A stretch of DNA of 64,000 nucleotides. Origin: Limnohabitans sp. MORI2. GTDB taxonomy: Bacteria > Pseudomonadota > Gammaproteobacteria > Burkholderiales > Burkholderiaceae_C. Position 1 is the first letter of the stretch. Each line of letters begins with the position of its first letter. The notes beneath the pieces are model-generated. The model made no database searches. It saw nothing but the letters and a program-made list of their open reading frames with translations, and had not been told where the DNA came from. Of this stretch, positions 19,400-28,575 are shown piece after piece. The translations under genes and the position numbers were made by a program. The stretch spans positions 2,585,038 through 2,649,037 of the forward strand of contig NZ_AP027058.1 in the NCBI RefSeq assembly GCF_027925025.1. The letters are read 5' to 3'.

Positions 19400-20560
19400 T
19401 TAAGCCGCCGCTTTGACGTGAAAGTGCACGGGCTGTTCGTGCGGTGCTTCGTGATCTGCGCACGGCATATTGCACAAGTCGTGGCCATTCACAGGGCACG
19501 CACGGTTAAAGGTAACCACATGGTCAACCTCAGCGCGAATGCCTATCCACTCACCCACCACATGGTCATGGTGACTAGGCACATGCGCCATGACCGTCTC
19601 ACCTGTTTTCAGGCGTAGGGTGTACAAAAACTCTGAACCGCGAAATGATTTGCGAATGATTTCCGCTTTCACGGGCGCATCGTCGTCGTGCACGATGTCA
19701 TCGGCACGCAGCAATACATCGCACTCGCCCGCCGCAAAAGTACAAGGCAGTGGACACTCAGCCACATCCACCAAATCACCCATCGGGGTACTGACCACGA
19801 CTTGGTTGTTCACCTCTCGCAAAGTGGCAGGCGTAAACACGCCGTGACCAATGAACTCGGCCACAAAGCGTGTGGCGGGTCGGTGATAGAGCGTGTAGGC
19901 GTCGTCCCACTGGTGCAAACGACCTTCAGACATGACGCCAATCACATCACCAATGGCAAAGGCTTCCATTTGGTCGTGCGTCACAAATAAAGCGGTGGTT
20001 TGTGCTTCTTTCAAAATGCCGCGCACCTCTAAGGCCAAGCGCTCGCGCAACTCAACGTCGAGGTTGGAAAAAGGCTCATCGAGCAACAACAGCTGGGGCC
20101 TAGGCGCTAACGCACGGGCCAAGGCCACGCGCTGCTGCTGGCCGCCCGACAACTCATGCGGGTAACGCTGCGCACTGCTAGACAAGCCCACCAGCGCCAG
20201 CACCTCACGCACACGCGCCTCGCGCTCGGCGCGTGGCTGCTTGTGCAGGCCAAAGCTGATGTTGTCTTGCACGCTCAGGTGAGGAAAAAGGGCGTAGTCT
20301 TGAAAGACCATACCGATGCGACGCGCTTCTGGCGCCACATGCGCCGTAGCACTGCTGACCACCGATTGAGCCAAGCGGATTTCACCCGCACTGACACGCT
20401 CTAGCCCTGCGACGGCACGTAACAAAGTGGTTTTACCGCAGCCCGAGGGACCAATGAGCACGCCCATTTCGCCCGCGCGCAACCCTAAAGTGACGCGATC
20501 CACCGAAGGACGGGCGCGTTCTGGGTAATTGACCGAGAGCTGGACGACATCTAAAAACAT
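19400..20560 (-). CDS. fbpC: Ferric iron ABC transporter ATP-binding protein (FbpC-like)
   Basis: 386-aa ATPase with Walker A GPSGCGKTTLL, signature LSGGQQQRVALARAL and Walker B LLLLDEPFSNLD, followed by a C-terminal TOBE-like domain. It powers ferric iron import with the divergent permease and the binding protein at 22.4 kb. The last ~32 residues are unusual: three Cys and five His (NGHDLCNMPCADHEAPHEQP then VHFHV), which could bind metal. Start ATG 20560 was chosen because the protein then begins MFLDVVQLSV. The stop lies 6 bp from the fur stop (convergent). Confidence 0.9.
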   Translation of the reverse strand: MFLDVVQLSVNYPERARPSVDRVTLGLRAGEMGVLIGPSGCGKTTLLRAVAGLERVSAGEIRLAQSVVSSATAHVAPEARRIGMVFQDYALFPHLSVQDNISFGLHKQPRAEREARVREVLALVGLSSSAQRYPHELSGGQQQRVALARALAPRPQLLLLDEPFSNLDVELRERLALEVRGILKEAQTTALFVTHDQMEAFAIGDVIGVMSEGRLHQWDDAYTLYHRPATRFVAEFIGHGVFTPATLREVNNQVVVSTPMGDLVDVAECPLPCTFAAGECDVLLRADDIVHDDDAPVKAEIIRKSFRGSEFLYTLRLKTGETVMAHVPSHHDHVVGEWIGIRAEVDHVVTFNRACPVNGHDLCNMPCADHEAPHEQPVHFHVKAAA

Positions 20561-20637
20561 AGGCCCATTGTAGAGAGAGCGCATGAACACCACGTCTTCA
20601 CGCCATGCCTTGTGCGGCCTCCCTACAATGCCGCATG
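20558..20637. promoter_or_regulatory. Divergent promoters with -10 boxes abutting both start codons
   Basis: The inverted repeat CATTGTAG (20565-20572) / CTACAATG (20623-20630) gives a TACAAT on each strand. On the minus strand it ends 6 nt before ATG 20560; on the plus strand 5 nt before ATG 20635. Both transcripts would start at or near the ATG, without a Shine-Dalgarno. -35 elements are not obvious. The repeat could instead be an operator. Confidence 0.45.
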
Positions 20638-22254
20638 GTTTTTAGCGCTCGCTTGTTTTTACGCTGTGTGTTGGTCGTGCTGGCTTTGTGGTTGGCGCTG
20701 CCAGTATTGACTGTGCTGTTTTCGTGGGGGCAGTGGAACTCGGTATCAGCCAGCATCTTGGCGGAAATGGCCAGCACTGTGTTGCCAGACTACGTGGGCA
20801 CATCCTTGTTGTTATGCGCCTTGGTGAGCTTGGGCGTCATCAGCATGGGTACGGTGTCTGCGGCAGCTGTGACGCTGTTTGACTTTCCGATGCGACGCAG
20901 TTTGGAATGGGCGCTGCTCTTGCCATTGGCCATGCCCGCCTATGTGGTGGCGTATGCCTACACCGACTATTTGCAATTCAGCGGTCCGCTGCAAACCAAC
21001 ATTCGTGTGGCGTTTGGGCTGGAAGGCCGCGTGTTTCCAGAGGTGCGCAACGTGTGGGGGGCGGCATGCGTGTTCACGCTAGCTTTGTACCCGTATGTGT
21101 ATTTGTTGGCGCGTACCGCCTTATCTGAACGCGCTAACCATTTGATGGAAGCCGCTCGGCTACTAGGAGCTCCTCTGTCACGTCGCATTTTCCAAGTCGC
21201 GTTGCCCCTGGCTCGCCCAGCAATTGCCGCTGGCACAGCGTTGGCCTTGATGGAAACCTTGGCTGACTTTGGTGTGTCAAGCTACTTTGGCATTCAAACG
21301 TTCACAGCGGGCATTTATAAAGCGTGGTTGGTGATGGACAACCGCATTGCTGCAGCACAACTGGCCACCGTATTGCTCATCGTGGTGGTGGCGTTGTTGG
21401 CAACAGAGCAACGTGCGCAATCACGTTTGCGCTTTTCTAGCGCTCGGGTAGACCGCCACGGCAACGAATCACAACCCATGAAATTGCGTGGTGTGTCTGC
21501 TGCTGTCGTCTGGACCTTGTGCGTGCTACCCGTTTTGTGTGGTTTTGTGCTGCCTGTGCTATTCATGTTCCGCGCCTTGTTGCAAGGGGACGCTGCAGTG
21601 GACTTGCCTTGGGACCGTTTCATGCAATGGTCACTCACCAGTCTGTCACTGGGCGGCATGACGGCGTTGTTGGCTGTCGGGGCTGCGCTGCTGTTGGCCG
21701 CACAAGCCCGCCTGCACCCCAACTGGCTCACGCGCCAAGCCATGGGCGTCGTGAGCTTGGGCTATGCAGTACCTGGCGCGGTGATTGTGGTGGGCTTGCT
21801 GCTGCCTGTGGGCTGGGTACAAGCCACGTGGCCGCAATCGGGCGTGGGCTTTTGGCTAACAGCCACCGTGCTGGGTTTGGTGTGGGCTTACTTGGTGCGC
21901 TTTGTGGCCGTGGCTTTGCAATCGGTGCAAAGCGGCTACGCGCGTGTGCCCGCTTCACTAGACGACAGCGCGCGCATGTTGGGCACATCTGGCTTGTCGC
22001 TGGTGCGCCGTGTGCATTGGCCCTTGCTGAAAAAACCGCTGGCTGCGGCCACACTGCTGGTGCTGGTGGATGTGATGAAAGAGCTGCCCGCCACCTTGGT
22101 GCTGCGCCCCTTCAACACCGACACCTTGGCCGTCATGGCGTATCAACTGGCGCGTGATGAGCGTTTGGGCGAAGCCGCTTTGCCCTCGCTGGCCCTGGTG
22201 CTGGTGGGCTTGCTGCCTGTCATCTTGCTCAGCCGCACCCTGCGCCGCAGCTAA
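20635..22254 (+). CDS. fbpB: Ferric iron ABC transporter permease (FbpB-like)
   Basis: 539-aa inner-membrane permease with two homologous halves of about six membrane segments each. The cytoplasmic EAA loops, which contact the ATPase, are visible twice: EAARLLGAPLSRRIFQVALP and DDSARMLGTSGLSLVRRVHW. The double-permease layout is typical of FbpB/SfuB ferric importers. ATG 20635 directly follows a -10-like TACAAT; ATG 20605 upstream is in frame and would add ten residues. fbpA follows after a 113-bp gap with its own Fur-type site. Confidence 0.92.
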   Translation: MVFSARLFLRCVLVVLALWLALPVLTVLFSWGQWNSVSASILAEMASTVLPDYVGTSLLLCALVSLGVISMGTVSAAAVTLFDFPMRRSLEWALLLPLAMPAYVVAYAYTDYLQFSGPLQTNIRVAFGLEGRVFPEVRNVWGAACVFTLALYPYVYLLARTALSERANHLMEAARLLGAPLSRRIFQVALPLARPAIAAGTALALMETLADFGVSSYFGIQTFTAGIYKAWLVMDNRIAAAQLATVLLIVVVALLATEQRAQSRLRFSSARVDRHGNESQPMKLRGVSAAVVWTLCVLPVLCGFVLPVLFMFRALLQGDAAVDLPWDRFMQWSLTSLSLGGMTALLAVGAALLLAAQARLHPNWLTRQAMGVVSLGYAVPGAVIVVGLLLPVGWVQATWPQSGVGFWLTATVLGLVWAYLVRFVAVALQSVQSGYARVPASLDDSARMLGTSGLSLVRRVHWPLLKKPLAAATLLVLVDVMKELPATLVLRPFNTDTLAVMAYQLARDERLGEAALPSLALVLVGLLPVILLSRTLRRS

Positions 22255-22308
22255 CTCTGGATAGCAAAAGCCTGCACGCGCAGCAGGGACATTTGACTTA
22301 AATCAAAT

Positions 22309-22327
22309 GATAATGATTCGCATTTGA
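22309..22327 (+). promoter_or_regulatory. Fur box upstream of fbpA
   Basis: 19-bp site GATAATGATTCGCATTTGA; its first nine bases match the classic Fur consensus exactly and the CAT of the second half is conserved. It sits 41 bp before the fbpA ATG, in a promoter position. Fe(II)-Fur would repress fbpA and possibly the co-directional genes downstream. Confidence 0.8.
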
Positions 22328-22367
22328 TGTACACTTCTTCCAAGCTTTCTACTTGGAGTCGCTACTC

Positions 22368-23423
22368 ATGCGTCGCACACTGACCGTTTTATCTATCGCT
22401 GCTTCAGCCATCTCCGCTGCTTTGTTCAGCTCGTCCGTTTGGGCTGATGAGCAAGTCATCAACCTGTATTCAGCCCGTCACTACCCTACCGACGAGGCGT
22501 TGTACAACGATTTCACCAAAGCCACGGGTATCAAGATCAACCGCGTTGACTCAGACGACGCGGGCATCATCGCCCGCCTCAAAGCAGAGGGCTCCGCTTC
22601 TCCTGCCGATGTGATCTTGCTGGTAGACGCCGCGCGTTTGTGGAAAGGTGAAGTCGATGGCATGTTCTTGCCCGTCAAGTCCAAAACGCTTGAAACCGCT
22701 ATACCCGCACAGCTGCGATCTAAAGCCACCGACGATGGCACGGCTTGGTTTGGTTTGTCCACCCGCGCTCGCGTGGTGGTGTATGACAAGCTCAAGGTCA
22801 AACGTGAAGACGTGGACACCTACGAAGAACTGGCCGACCCCAAAAACAAAGGCAAGCTGTGCATCCGCTCAGGCTCGCACCCCTACAACCTGAGCTTGTT
22901 TGGCGCGATGACTGAACACCTTGGCCCCGCAGCGACAGAGGCCTGGCTCAAAGGCATGGTCGACAACATGGCTCGCTCCCCCAAAGGCGGCGACACCGAT
23001 CAAATCAAAGCGGTGGCCAGCGGTGAGTGCGGCATTGCGGTGACCAACACGTATTACCTCGCACGCTTGATGCGCTCGACCAACCCCGCCGACAAAGCCG
23101 TGGCCGAGCGTGTGGGCGTGGTGTTTCCCAACCAACAAAGCTGGGGCACACACGTAAACGTGGCCGGTGGTGCGGTGGCGCGTTACTCGAAGAACCCTGC
23201 CAACGCCGTGAAGTTCTTGGAATACCTCGTCAGCCCCGAAGCGCAAAACCACTTCGCCAACGGCAACAACGAGTGGCCCGTGGTCAAAGGTTTGAAGTTG
23301 GACAACCCTGCTTTGAAAGCCATGACCGGTGGCAACTTCAAAAGCGAGTTGGTGCCCATCAGCGCTGTGGGCATGAACCAAATCAAGGTGCAACAAATGT
23401 TGGACCGCGTGGGCTTCAAGTAA
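22368..23423 (+). CDS. fbpA: Ferric iron ABC transporter substrate-binding protein (FbpA/FutA-like)
   Basis: 351-aa periplasmic protein. A signal peptide ends near SSSVWADEQ. The mature N-terminus VINLYSARHYPTDEALY and the Tyr-rich metal site in TNTYYLARLM are typical of FbpA/FutA proteins that bind Fe(III) through tyrosines. ATG 22368 was preferred over TTG 22353. The Fur box directly upstream supports iron control. It delivers iron to the FbpB/FbpC pair. Confidence 0.93.
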   Translation: MRRTLTVLSIAASAISAALFSSSVWADEQVINLYSARHYPTDEALYNDFTKATGIKINRVDSDDAGIIARLKAEGSASPADVILLVDAARLWKGEVDGMFLPVKSKTLETAIPAQLRSKATDDGTAWFGLSTRARVVVYDKLKVKREDVDTYEELADPKNKGKLCIRSGSHPYNLSLFGAMTEHLGPAATEAWLKGMVDNMARSPKGGDTDQIKAVASGECGIAVTNTYYLARLMRSTNPADKAVAERVGVVFPNQQSWGTHVNVAGGAVARYSKNPANAVKFLEYLVSPEAQNHFANGNNEWPVVKGLKLDNPALKAMTGGNFKSELVPISAVGMNQIKVQQMLDRVGFK

Positions 23424-23513
23424 GTCACGCCACACACAACGCGCTCGCCCTGAACGCGTTCACAAACAGCCAGCCACTCACGCCTACGGGTTGTTGATAG
23501 CCAGCGATTGACC

Positions 23514-23540
23514 GGGCAGCTTTGCCTGCCCCTTTTATTG
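23514..23540 (+). terminator. Weak terminator-like hairpin between fbpA and the receptor gene
   Basis: GGGCAG/CTGCCC stem (6 bp, 6-nt loop) followed by CTTTTATTGTT. It ends only about 13 bp before the receptor ATG, so it could attenuate readthrough rather than fully terminate. The 129-bp gap shows no second Fur box. Confidence 0.4.
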
Positions 23541-23552
23541 TTGGATTTTCAA

Positions 23553-25919
23553 ATGAAACTTCTTAAGTGCGCTGCGCTGCGTCCAAGCGCCGCTCGTCCT
23601 CTCAACACCGAAACACCCAAGCTGTTGCCCTTGGCCGCCATGATGCTGGCAGGTTCGATGGGAATTTCTCAACCTGCTCAAGCACAAAGCGAAGAAAAGA
23701 CGCTCAAGACCGTCACCGTCACTGACACGCAAGATCCCAACCTCAGCAAAGAAAGCCTGCTGATCAAGCAAACGGGCATTGCCAAAGGCAACCAGCAGAT
23801 CAAGGACATCCCGCAAACCGTGACGGTGATGACCGAAAAGCTCATGGCAGACCGGAATTTGGATGACTTTCGTGAAGTACTCAAAACCACCGCAGGCGTC
23901 ACGTTTCAAGCAGGCGAAACGGGCGAAGAAGACGTGCGCATGCGAGGCTTTTCGCTTGGCCAAGCGGGTGACATTTATGTGGACGGTCTGCGCGATGCAC
24001 CGCTGATTGAGCGCGACACCTTCAACACCGACCGCGTCGAAGTGCTCAAAGGATCGGCGTCGATGCTGTTCGGCAAAGGCTCTACCGGTGGCGTGGTGAA
24101 CCAAGTGAACAAGCAACCGTTTTTGATGGATCAAAACGAGGCGAACGTCACCTTGGGCAGCGGCGAGATGCGCCGCGTGACATTGGACATGAACAAACAA
24201 ACAGGCGAATCCGCTGCGTTTCGCCTCAACGCCATGACGCACCAAGCCGACAACTGGGGCGCCAAAGTTGACAAAAAAGGGGTTGCCGGTGCGTACCGCT
24301 GGGGCATTGGCGAGCGTGACGAGTACACAGCCGGTCTGTATCACCTTGAGACCGATGGTCGACCGTTGTACAACCACCCCTGGGTGTTGAGCAACGGCAA
24401 CAAAGGCACCATCATTCCTGTGTTGTCTGCCAAAAATTACTACGGTTTGGCCAGCGACTATTTACGTACCCAAAGCTCCTACGGCAGCTTCACGCACAAG
24501 CATCGCTTTGACGCCGAGAGTGAACTCAAGACCACGATTCGTCAGGGTCACTATGAACGTGACCTGTGGACGCATGCCATTGGTTTTTGCAACAGCAACG
24601 CGTCCACCACGGGTAACAATGCCGCCGCAGGCTGGGCTCAACGCGCAGCATGCGCAGGACAAGGCACCATCACCAGCGCCTCACAAATCACAGACAACAC
24701 CGTGCTCACACGCACATCCAAAGCGCGTCGAGGCATCAGCGATGTCACCCAAGCGCAAAGCGACTACAACGACAAATTCATCGCATGGGGCCTCAAGCAC
24801 GACTTGATGGCTGGCTTAGATTTCTCCAAAGAGTCTGCCAAACGCAACAACAACGCCGCAAGTGCGGCGCTGTACAACACCAGCGCCACCAGCACTGCTA
24901 CCGCCAATGTAGATCCCGCCTACACCACTTGGGTTGGCACACCCAACGATGGCGAGACACGCACAGACACACGCAACATTTTGATGATGGGGTTCAACGC
25001 GCAAGTCATCGGTGCCTATGCGCAAGACACGGTGAGCTTGAGCGACACCGTCAAAGCCTTGGGTGGTTTGCGTGTTGACCAATTCAACGCCACGTTCACC
25101 GACACCGTGGGCTACACCGCCAGCGTAGACAAAACCTTGTTCAGTCCTCGTCTAGGTGCCATTTGGCAACCCGACGATGTGAGCTCGTACTACACCTCTT
25201 ACGGCACCTCGTTCAACACATCTGCTGACGCCTACGCTTACGCACTCAGTTCGGGCTTGAGTCCCACCGTCAATGGCCAACGAAACAGCAATCTCACAAC
25301 CCTCGCCACGCCACCGGAAAAGAGTCGCAACCTGGAGGTCGGGGGCAAGTTTGATGTGTTCGACAAAAAGGGGTTGTTTGGCGTCGCCTTGTTCTATTCC
25401 GAAAAATACAACGAACGCAACACCGACACCGACAGCGCAGGCACGCAATACCTGCTATCAGGCAAACGCCACGCCACAGGCATGGAGTTCAACTTCGCGG
25501 GCCGCATCACGCCTGCATGGGAAGTGTTCTACAACCACACATGGATTCCGCAAGCCAAGATTGATGACAGCAGCATCGCGGCCACTGGCGACGGTGCCCA
25601 AGGCAAAGGCGACCGTCCTGCGCTCACACCCAAACACAGCGCCAGCTTGTGGAGCACCTACCGCTTCCATACCGCTTGGCGCGTGGGCGGTGGTTTGAAC
25701 TACCGCGATGAACAAAACCCCGAAGGCGCTCGCACAAAAACAGCTGCTGCTTTCACCACCGCGGATGTGATGGCCGAGTACGCCCTCGACGACGCCAACT
25801 TGCTCAAACTCAACGTGAGCAACCTCACCAACAAGCTCTACGCCGACACGCTCTACCGCGGCTTTTATGGCCCCGGCGCACCCCGACGCATCGAGTTGAG
25901 TTGGAAATCCATGTTCTAA
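23553..25919 (+). CDS. TonB-dependent siderophore receptor (Fiu-like)
   Basis: 788-aa outer-membrane receptor. Signal peptide ends near [10 protein letters not shown] TonB-box-like LKTVTVTD follows, then the plug domain ([55 protein letters not shown]) and a long beta-barrel. The C-terminal residue is Phe (WKSMF), as required for BAM insertion. The neighbouring piuC gene favours a catecholate-type siderophore; the exact ligand is unknown. Start ATG 23553 was preferred over upstream in-frame starts because it gives a proper signal peptide. Confidence 0.92.
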   Translation: MKLLKCAALRPSAARPLNTETPKLLPLAAMMLAGSMGISQPAQAQSEEKTLKTVTVTDTQDPNLSKESLLIKQTGIAKGNQQIKDIPQTVTVMTEKLMADRNLDDFREVLKTTAGVTFQAGETGEEDVRMRGFSLGQAGDIYVDGLRDAPLIERDTFNTDRVEVLKGSASMLFGKGSTGGVVNQVNKQPFLMDQNEANVTLGSGEMRRVTLDMNKQTGESAAFRLNAMTHQADNWGAKVDKKGVAGAYRWGIGERDEYTAGLYHLETDGRPLYNHPWVLSNGNKGTIIPVLSAKNYYGLASDYLRTQSSYGSFTHKHRFDAESELKTTIRQGHYERDLWTHAIGFCNSNASTTGNNAAAGWAQRAACAGQGTITSASQITDNTVLTRTSKARRGISDVTQAQSDYNDKFIAWGLKHDLMAGLDFSKESAKRNNNAASAALYNTSATSTATANVDPAYTTWVGTPNDGETRTDTRNILMMGFNAQVIGAYAQDTVSLSDTVKALGGLRVDQFNATFTDTVGYTASVDKTLFSPRLGAIWQPDDVSSYYTSYGTSFNTSADAYAYALSSGLSPTVNGQRNSNLTTLATPPEKSRNLEVGGKFDVFDKKGLFGVALFYSEKYNERNTDTDSAGTQYLLSGKRHATGMEFNFAGRITPAWEVFYNHTWIPQAKIDDSSIAATGDGAQGKGDRPALTPKHSASLWSTYRFHTAWRVGGGLNYRDEQNPEGARTKTAAAFTTADVMAEYALDDANLLKLNVSNLTNKLYADTLYRGFYGPGAPRRIELSWKSMF

Positions 25920-25929
25920 AGGAAAGCTC

Positions 25930-26616
25930 ATGCTGCTGCACCTGCGCCATGTTCTCACCGCGGAAGAACTCCGCACAGCTCAATCCTTGTTGGGCGACGA
26001 TGCCCCTTGGCTAGAAGGGCGTATCAGTGCAGGCTCGCAAGCCGCAACGGTCAAGAACAACACCCAACTGTCACAAAGCAGTCCGCAAGCGACGCAGTTG
26101 CAAGCACTCATCTTGGGCGCACTGAAACGCGACGCTTTGTTTTTTTCTTCTGCGTTGCCACGCAAAATTTTCAATCCACTGTTCAACCGCTATCGCGGTG
26201 ATGCCAACCACTTTGGCCCCCATGTCGATGGCGCGGTCATGCATTCGCAAGCCACCGGCGAATGGGTGCGCACCGATGTGTCATGCACCGTTTTTCTAAG
26301 CGACCCCTCGGGCTACGACGGCGGTGAGTTGCTGGTGCAAGACACCTACGGCAGCCGAGGCGTCAAACTCGCTGCAGGCGACGCGGTGCTCTACCCCGGC
26401 ACCAGCGTGCACGAAGTCACGCCCGTCACACGCGGTCAACGCATAGCGAGTTTTTTTTGGATCGAAAGCATGGTGCGCAGCGACGAGCAACGCCGCACCT
26501 TGTTTGAACTCGATATGAATTTACTCAAGCTGCGCGCGCAGCTGGGCGAAACGCCCGAGACCACCGCGCTCACAGGCGTGTATCACAACCTGCTGCGTCA
26601 GTGGGCCAACACCTGA
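25930..26616 (+). CDS. piuC: Fe(II)/2-oxoglutarate-dependent PKHD-type hydroxylase PiuC/YbiX
   Basis: 228-aa member of the PKHD hydroxylase family. The iron-binding HxD is in [11 protein letters not shown] and the distal His in [15 protein letters not shown], with the Arg that binds 2-oxoglutarate. PiuC is regularly paired with TonB-dependent siderophore receptors (PiuA/Fiu); its substrate is not established. AAAGGAAAG precedes the ATG, 10 bp after the receptor stop, so the two genes are co-transcribed. tonB begins 2 bp after its stop. Confidence 0.92.
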   Translation: MLLHLRHVLTAEELRTAQSLLGDDAPWLEGRISAGSQAATVKNNTQLSQSSPQATQLQALILGALKRDALFFSSALPRKIFNPLFNRYRGDANHFGPHVDGAVMHSQATGEWVRTDVSCTVFLSDPSGYDGGELLVQDTYGSRGVKLAAGDAVLYPGTSVHEVTPVTRGQRIASFFWIESMVRSDEQRRTLFELDMNLLKLRAQLGETPETTALTGVYHNLLRQWANT

Positions 26617-26618
26617 GC

Positions 26619-27266
26619 ATGCCGATGCACGCCCTCGACCCACACCACATCTCTAACTCGCGACTGCGCAACACCCTTGCAGTCGTGCTGTTGGCGCACA
26701 TCGCGCTGCTGTGGGTGGCGCAACGCGAGATGGCCGTACTGCCCGCTTCTGACGAGTCGGGCCAAGTCATCATGGCCGATGTGGTGAGTGATATACCTAG
26801 CGCATCACCTACACCGCAAGCAAGGCCCGTACAGCAGGTCACACCAACGCCGCAGCCCGTCAAGCCGCAGGCCCCAACACAAGAGGTGGCACTGCGCACC
26901 GACAGCAGCACGTCATCCAACACGTCAACAGCCACCTCAGCAGCACCGCCTGCAGCAGGCTCGACCAAAGTGGGCGCGCCCAGTGTCATCGAGCCATCGG
27001 CTGACGCTGATTACCTTAAAAACCCACCGCCCGCGTACCCCCGTGCCAGCCGCCGCTTGGGCGAACAAGGCACGGTCATCGTGCGAGTGTTCATCACCAC
27101 CCAAGGCTTGCCCGAAAAAGCTGAGGTGCGCACGTCCAGCGGTTTTGCGCGTCTTGACCAAGCAGCGCTTGAGGCTGTGCAGCGTTGGCGCTTTGTACCA
27201 GGTCGACGCAGTGGCACACCCGAAGCCATGTGGTTCAACATCCCCGTTCGTTTTGTATTGGAGTAA
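26619..27266 (+). CDS. tonB: Energy transducer TonB
   Basis: 215-aa periplasm-spanning protein. One N-terminal membrane helix (LAVVLLAHIALLWVAQ) lacks the exact SHLS motif but has a His (LLAHIALLW). A Pro/Gln/Thr-rich linker follows, then the TonB C-terminal domain (PPPAYPRASRRLGEQGTVIV ... ALEAVQRWRFVPGRR). It transmits proton-motive-force energy to outer-membrane receptors, first of all the one encoded upstream. Start ATG 26619 is just after the piuC stop; upstream GTG 26601 would overlap it. Confidence 0.93.
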   Translation: MPMHALDPHHISNSRLRNTLAVVLLAHIALLWVAQREMAVLPASDESGQVIMADVVSDIPSASPTPQARPVQQVTPTPQPVKPQAPTQEVALRTDSSTSSNTSTATSAAPPAAGSTKVGAPSVIEPSADADYLKNPPPAYPRASRRLGEQGTVIVRVFITTQGLPEKAEVRTSSGFARLDQAALEAVQRWRFVPGRRSGTPEAMWFNIPVRFVLE

Positions 27267-27269
27267 GTC

Positions 27270-27965
27270 ATGCCCTCTTCTTTTGGTTTTACAAACATTT
27301 GGCTGCAAGGTGATTGGGTCACCCGCAGCATCTTGTTGCTGCTGCTCAGCATGTCATTGGCCAGCTGGGCGGTCATCCTCTTGAAGGCGCTGGATGTGTG
27401 GCGACACAAAGAAAATGCGCTCAACAGCGAACAGTTCTGGCACTGCACCAGCTTGGTCGAGGGCCTGGGCGTGCTCAGCCAACGCCCTGGCAATTTGTTT
27501 TTCAGCCTCGCACAAACAGGCCAAGAGGCCACCGAGCACCATCAAGCGGCGCAGTCGCAACTGCACGACAGCTTGGACGTGAGCGACTGGGTCACGCGTT
27601 GCTTGCGCAACAGCATTGACGACCACACCAACCACTTGCAAAACGGTTTGGCCGTGTTGGCCTCCATCGGTTCTACCGCACCGTTTGTTGGTTTGTTTGG
27701 CACGGTGTGGGGCATCTATCACGCACTGGTCAACATCGGCACCACAGGCAACGTGGGCATGGATGCAGTGGCTGGCCCCATCGGCGAAACCCTCATCATG
27801 ACTGCGCTCGGTTTGGCCGTGGCCATTCCTGCTGTACTGGGCTACAACGCTTTGGTGCGTGGCAACAAATTCATCATCGCCCGCATGAACCGTTTTGCGC
27901 ACGACTTGCACGCTTACTTTGTCACGGGCGCTCGCGTGCATCGCGCCGCACACGCAGGGGTGTAA
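27270..27965 (+). CDS. exbB: TonB-system proton channel ExbB
   Basis: 231-aa MotA/TolQ/ExbB family protein. Three membrane segments: LLLLLSMSLASWAVILLK near residue 20, LAVLASIGSTAPFVGLFGTV near residue 135, and ETLIMTALGLAVAIPAVLGY near residue 175. The GSTAPFVGLFGTVWGI signature is intact. It forms the proton-conducting motor with ExbD and TonB. Spacing is 3 bp to tonB and 3 bp to exbD. Confidence 0.95.
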   Translation: MPSSFGFTNIWLQGDWVTRSILLLLLSMSLASWAVILLKALDVWRHKENALNSEQFWHCTSLVEGLGVLSQRPGNLFFSLAQTGQEATEHHQAAQSQLHDSLDVSDWVTRCLRNSIDDHTNHLQNGLAVLASIGSTAPFVGLFGTVWGIYHALVNIGTTGNVGMDAVAGPIGETLIMTALGLAVAIPAVLGYNALVRGNKFIIARMNRFAHDLHAYFVTGARVHRAAHAGV

Positions 27966-27968
27966 GCC

Positions 27969-28376
27969 ATGTCGTTTGAAGCCAATGACAACGCCGACGA
28001 GGTGATGAGCGAAATCAACATGACACCCTTGGTGGACGTGATGTTGGTTTTGCTGGTCATCTTCATCATCACCCTGCCCGTGATTCAGCACGCGGTGAAG
28101 GTGGACTTGCCCCGCGCCAGCAGCACACGCAACGCACCGCTCCCCGACAACTTGCAACTGTCGATTGATGCACAGGGGCAATTCTTTTTTGGCAAACAGG
28201 CCATCGACGCAACGGGCTTGCAAATCCGCTTGCAGACTGAGGCCAGCAAAGATCCACAGCCACAGTTGTTCATCCGTGGCGACAAGCGCGTGCCCTATGA
28301 ATTTGTAGCGCAAGCCATGAGCACAGCGCAACGTGCGGGTATGCAGCGTATTGGCTTTGTCACCACCCAGCCATGA
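27969..28376 (+). CDS. exbD: Biopolymer transporter ExbD
   Basis: 135-aa protein with one N-terminal membrane helix. The conserved Asp used for proton movement is in MTPLVDVMLVLLVIFII. A periplasmic domain follows (QLFIRGDKRVPYEFVAQAM). Works with ExbB and TonB. Its stop overlaps the hemP start by 4 bp (ATGA), indicating translational coupling. Confidence 0.96.
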   Translation: MSFEANDNADEVMSEINMTPLVDVMLVLLVIFIITLPVIQHAVKVDLPRASSTRNAPLPDNLQLSIDAQGQFFFGKQAIDATGLQIRLQTEASKDPQPQLFIRGDKRVPYEFVAQAMSTAQRAGMQRIGFVTTQP

Positions 28377-28564
28377 CCACGCATAAGCCCCCGCACCCAG
28401 TCAACGCTGGCCCGTCAAACGCATCACCAGCGTCAGGGCAGCTCCCACGCACAGTCGACAGTCAAGACTTGCTCGGCTCGCAAGGGGTGCTGTACATCCG
28501 CCATCAAAACGAGGTATACCGTTTGCAAACCACCCGTTTTGGCAAGCTCATCTTGACGAAATAG
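28373..28564 (+). CDS. hemP: Hemin uptake protein HemP
   Basis: 63-aa HemP-family protein. The conserved core SQDLLGSQGVLYIRHQNEVY plus RLQTTRFGKLILTK fills the C-terminal half; the N-terminal 28 residues are Pro/Ser-rich. HemP proteins are Fur-controlled small cytosolic proteins required for haem-uptake gene expression in some Burkholderiales. Here it is the last gene of the receptor-piuC-tonB-exbBD run, with no haem receptor beside it. Confidence 0.9.
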   Translation: MTTHKPPHPVNAGPSNASPASGQLPRTVDSQDLLGSQGVLYIRHQNEVYRLQTTRFGKLILTK

Positions 28565-28575
28565 CAAGCCTTGGC

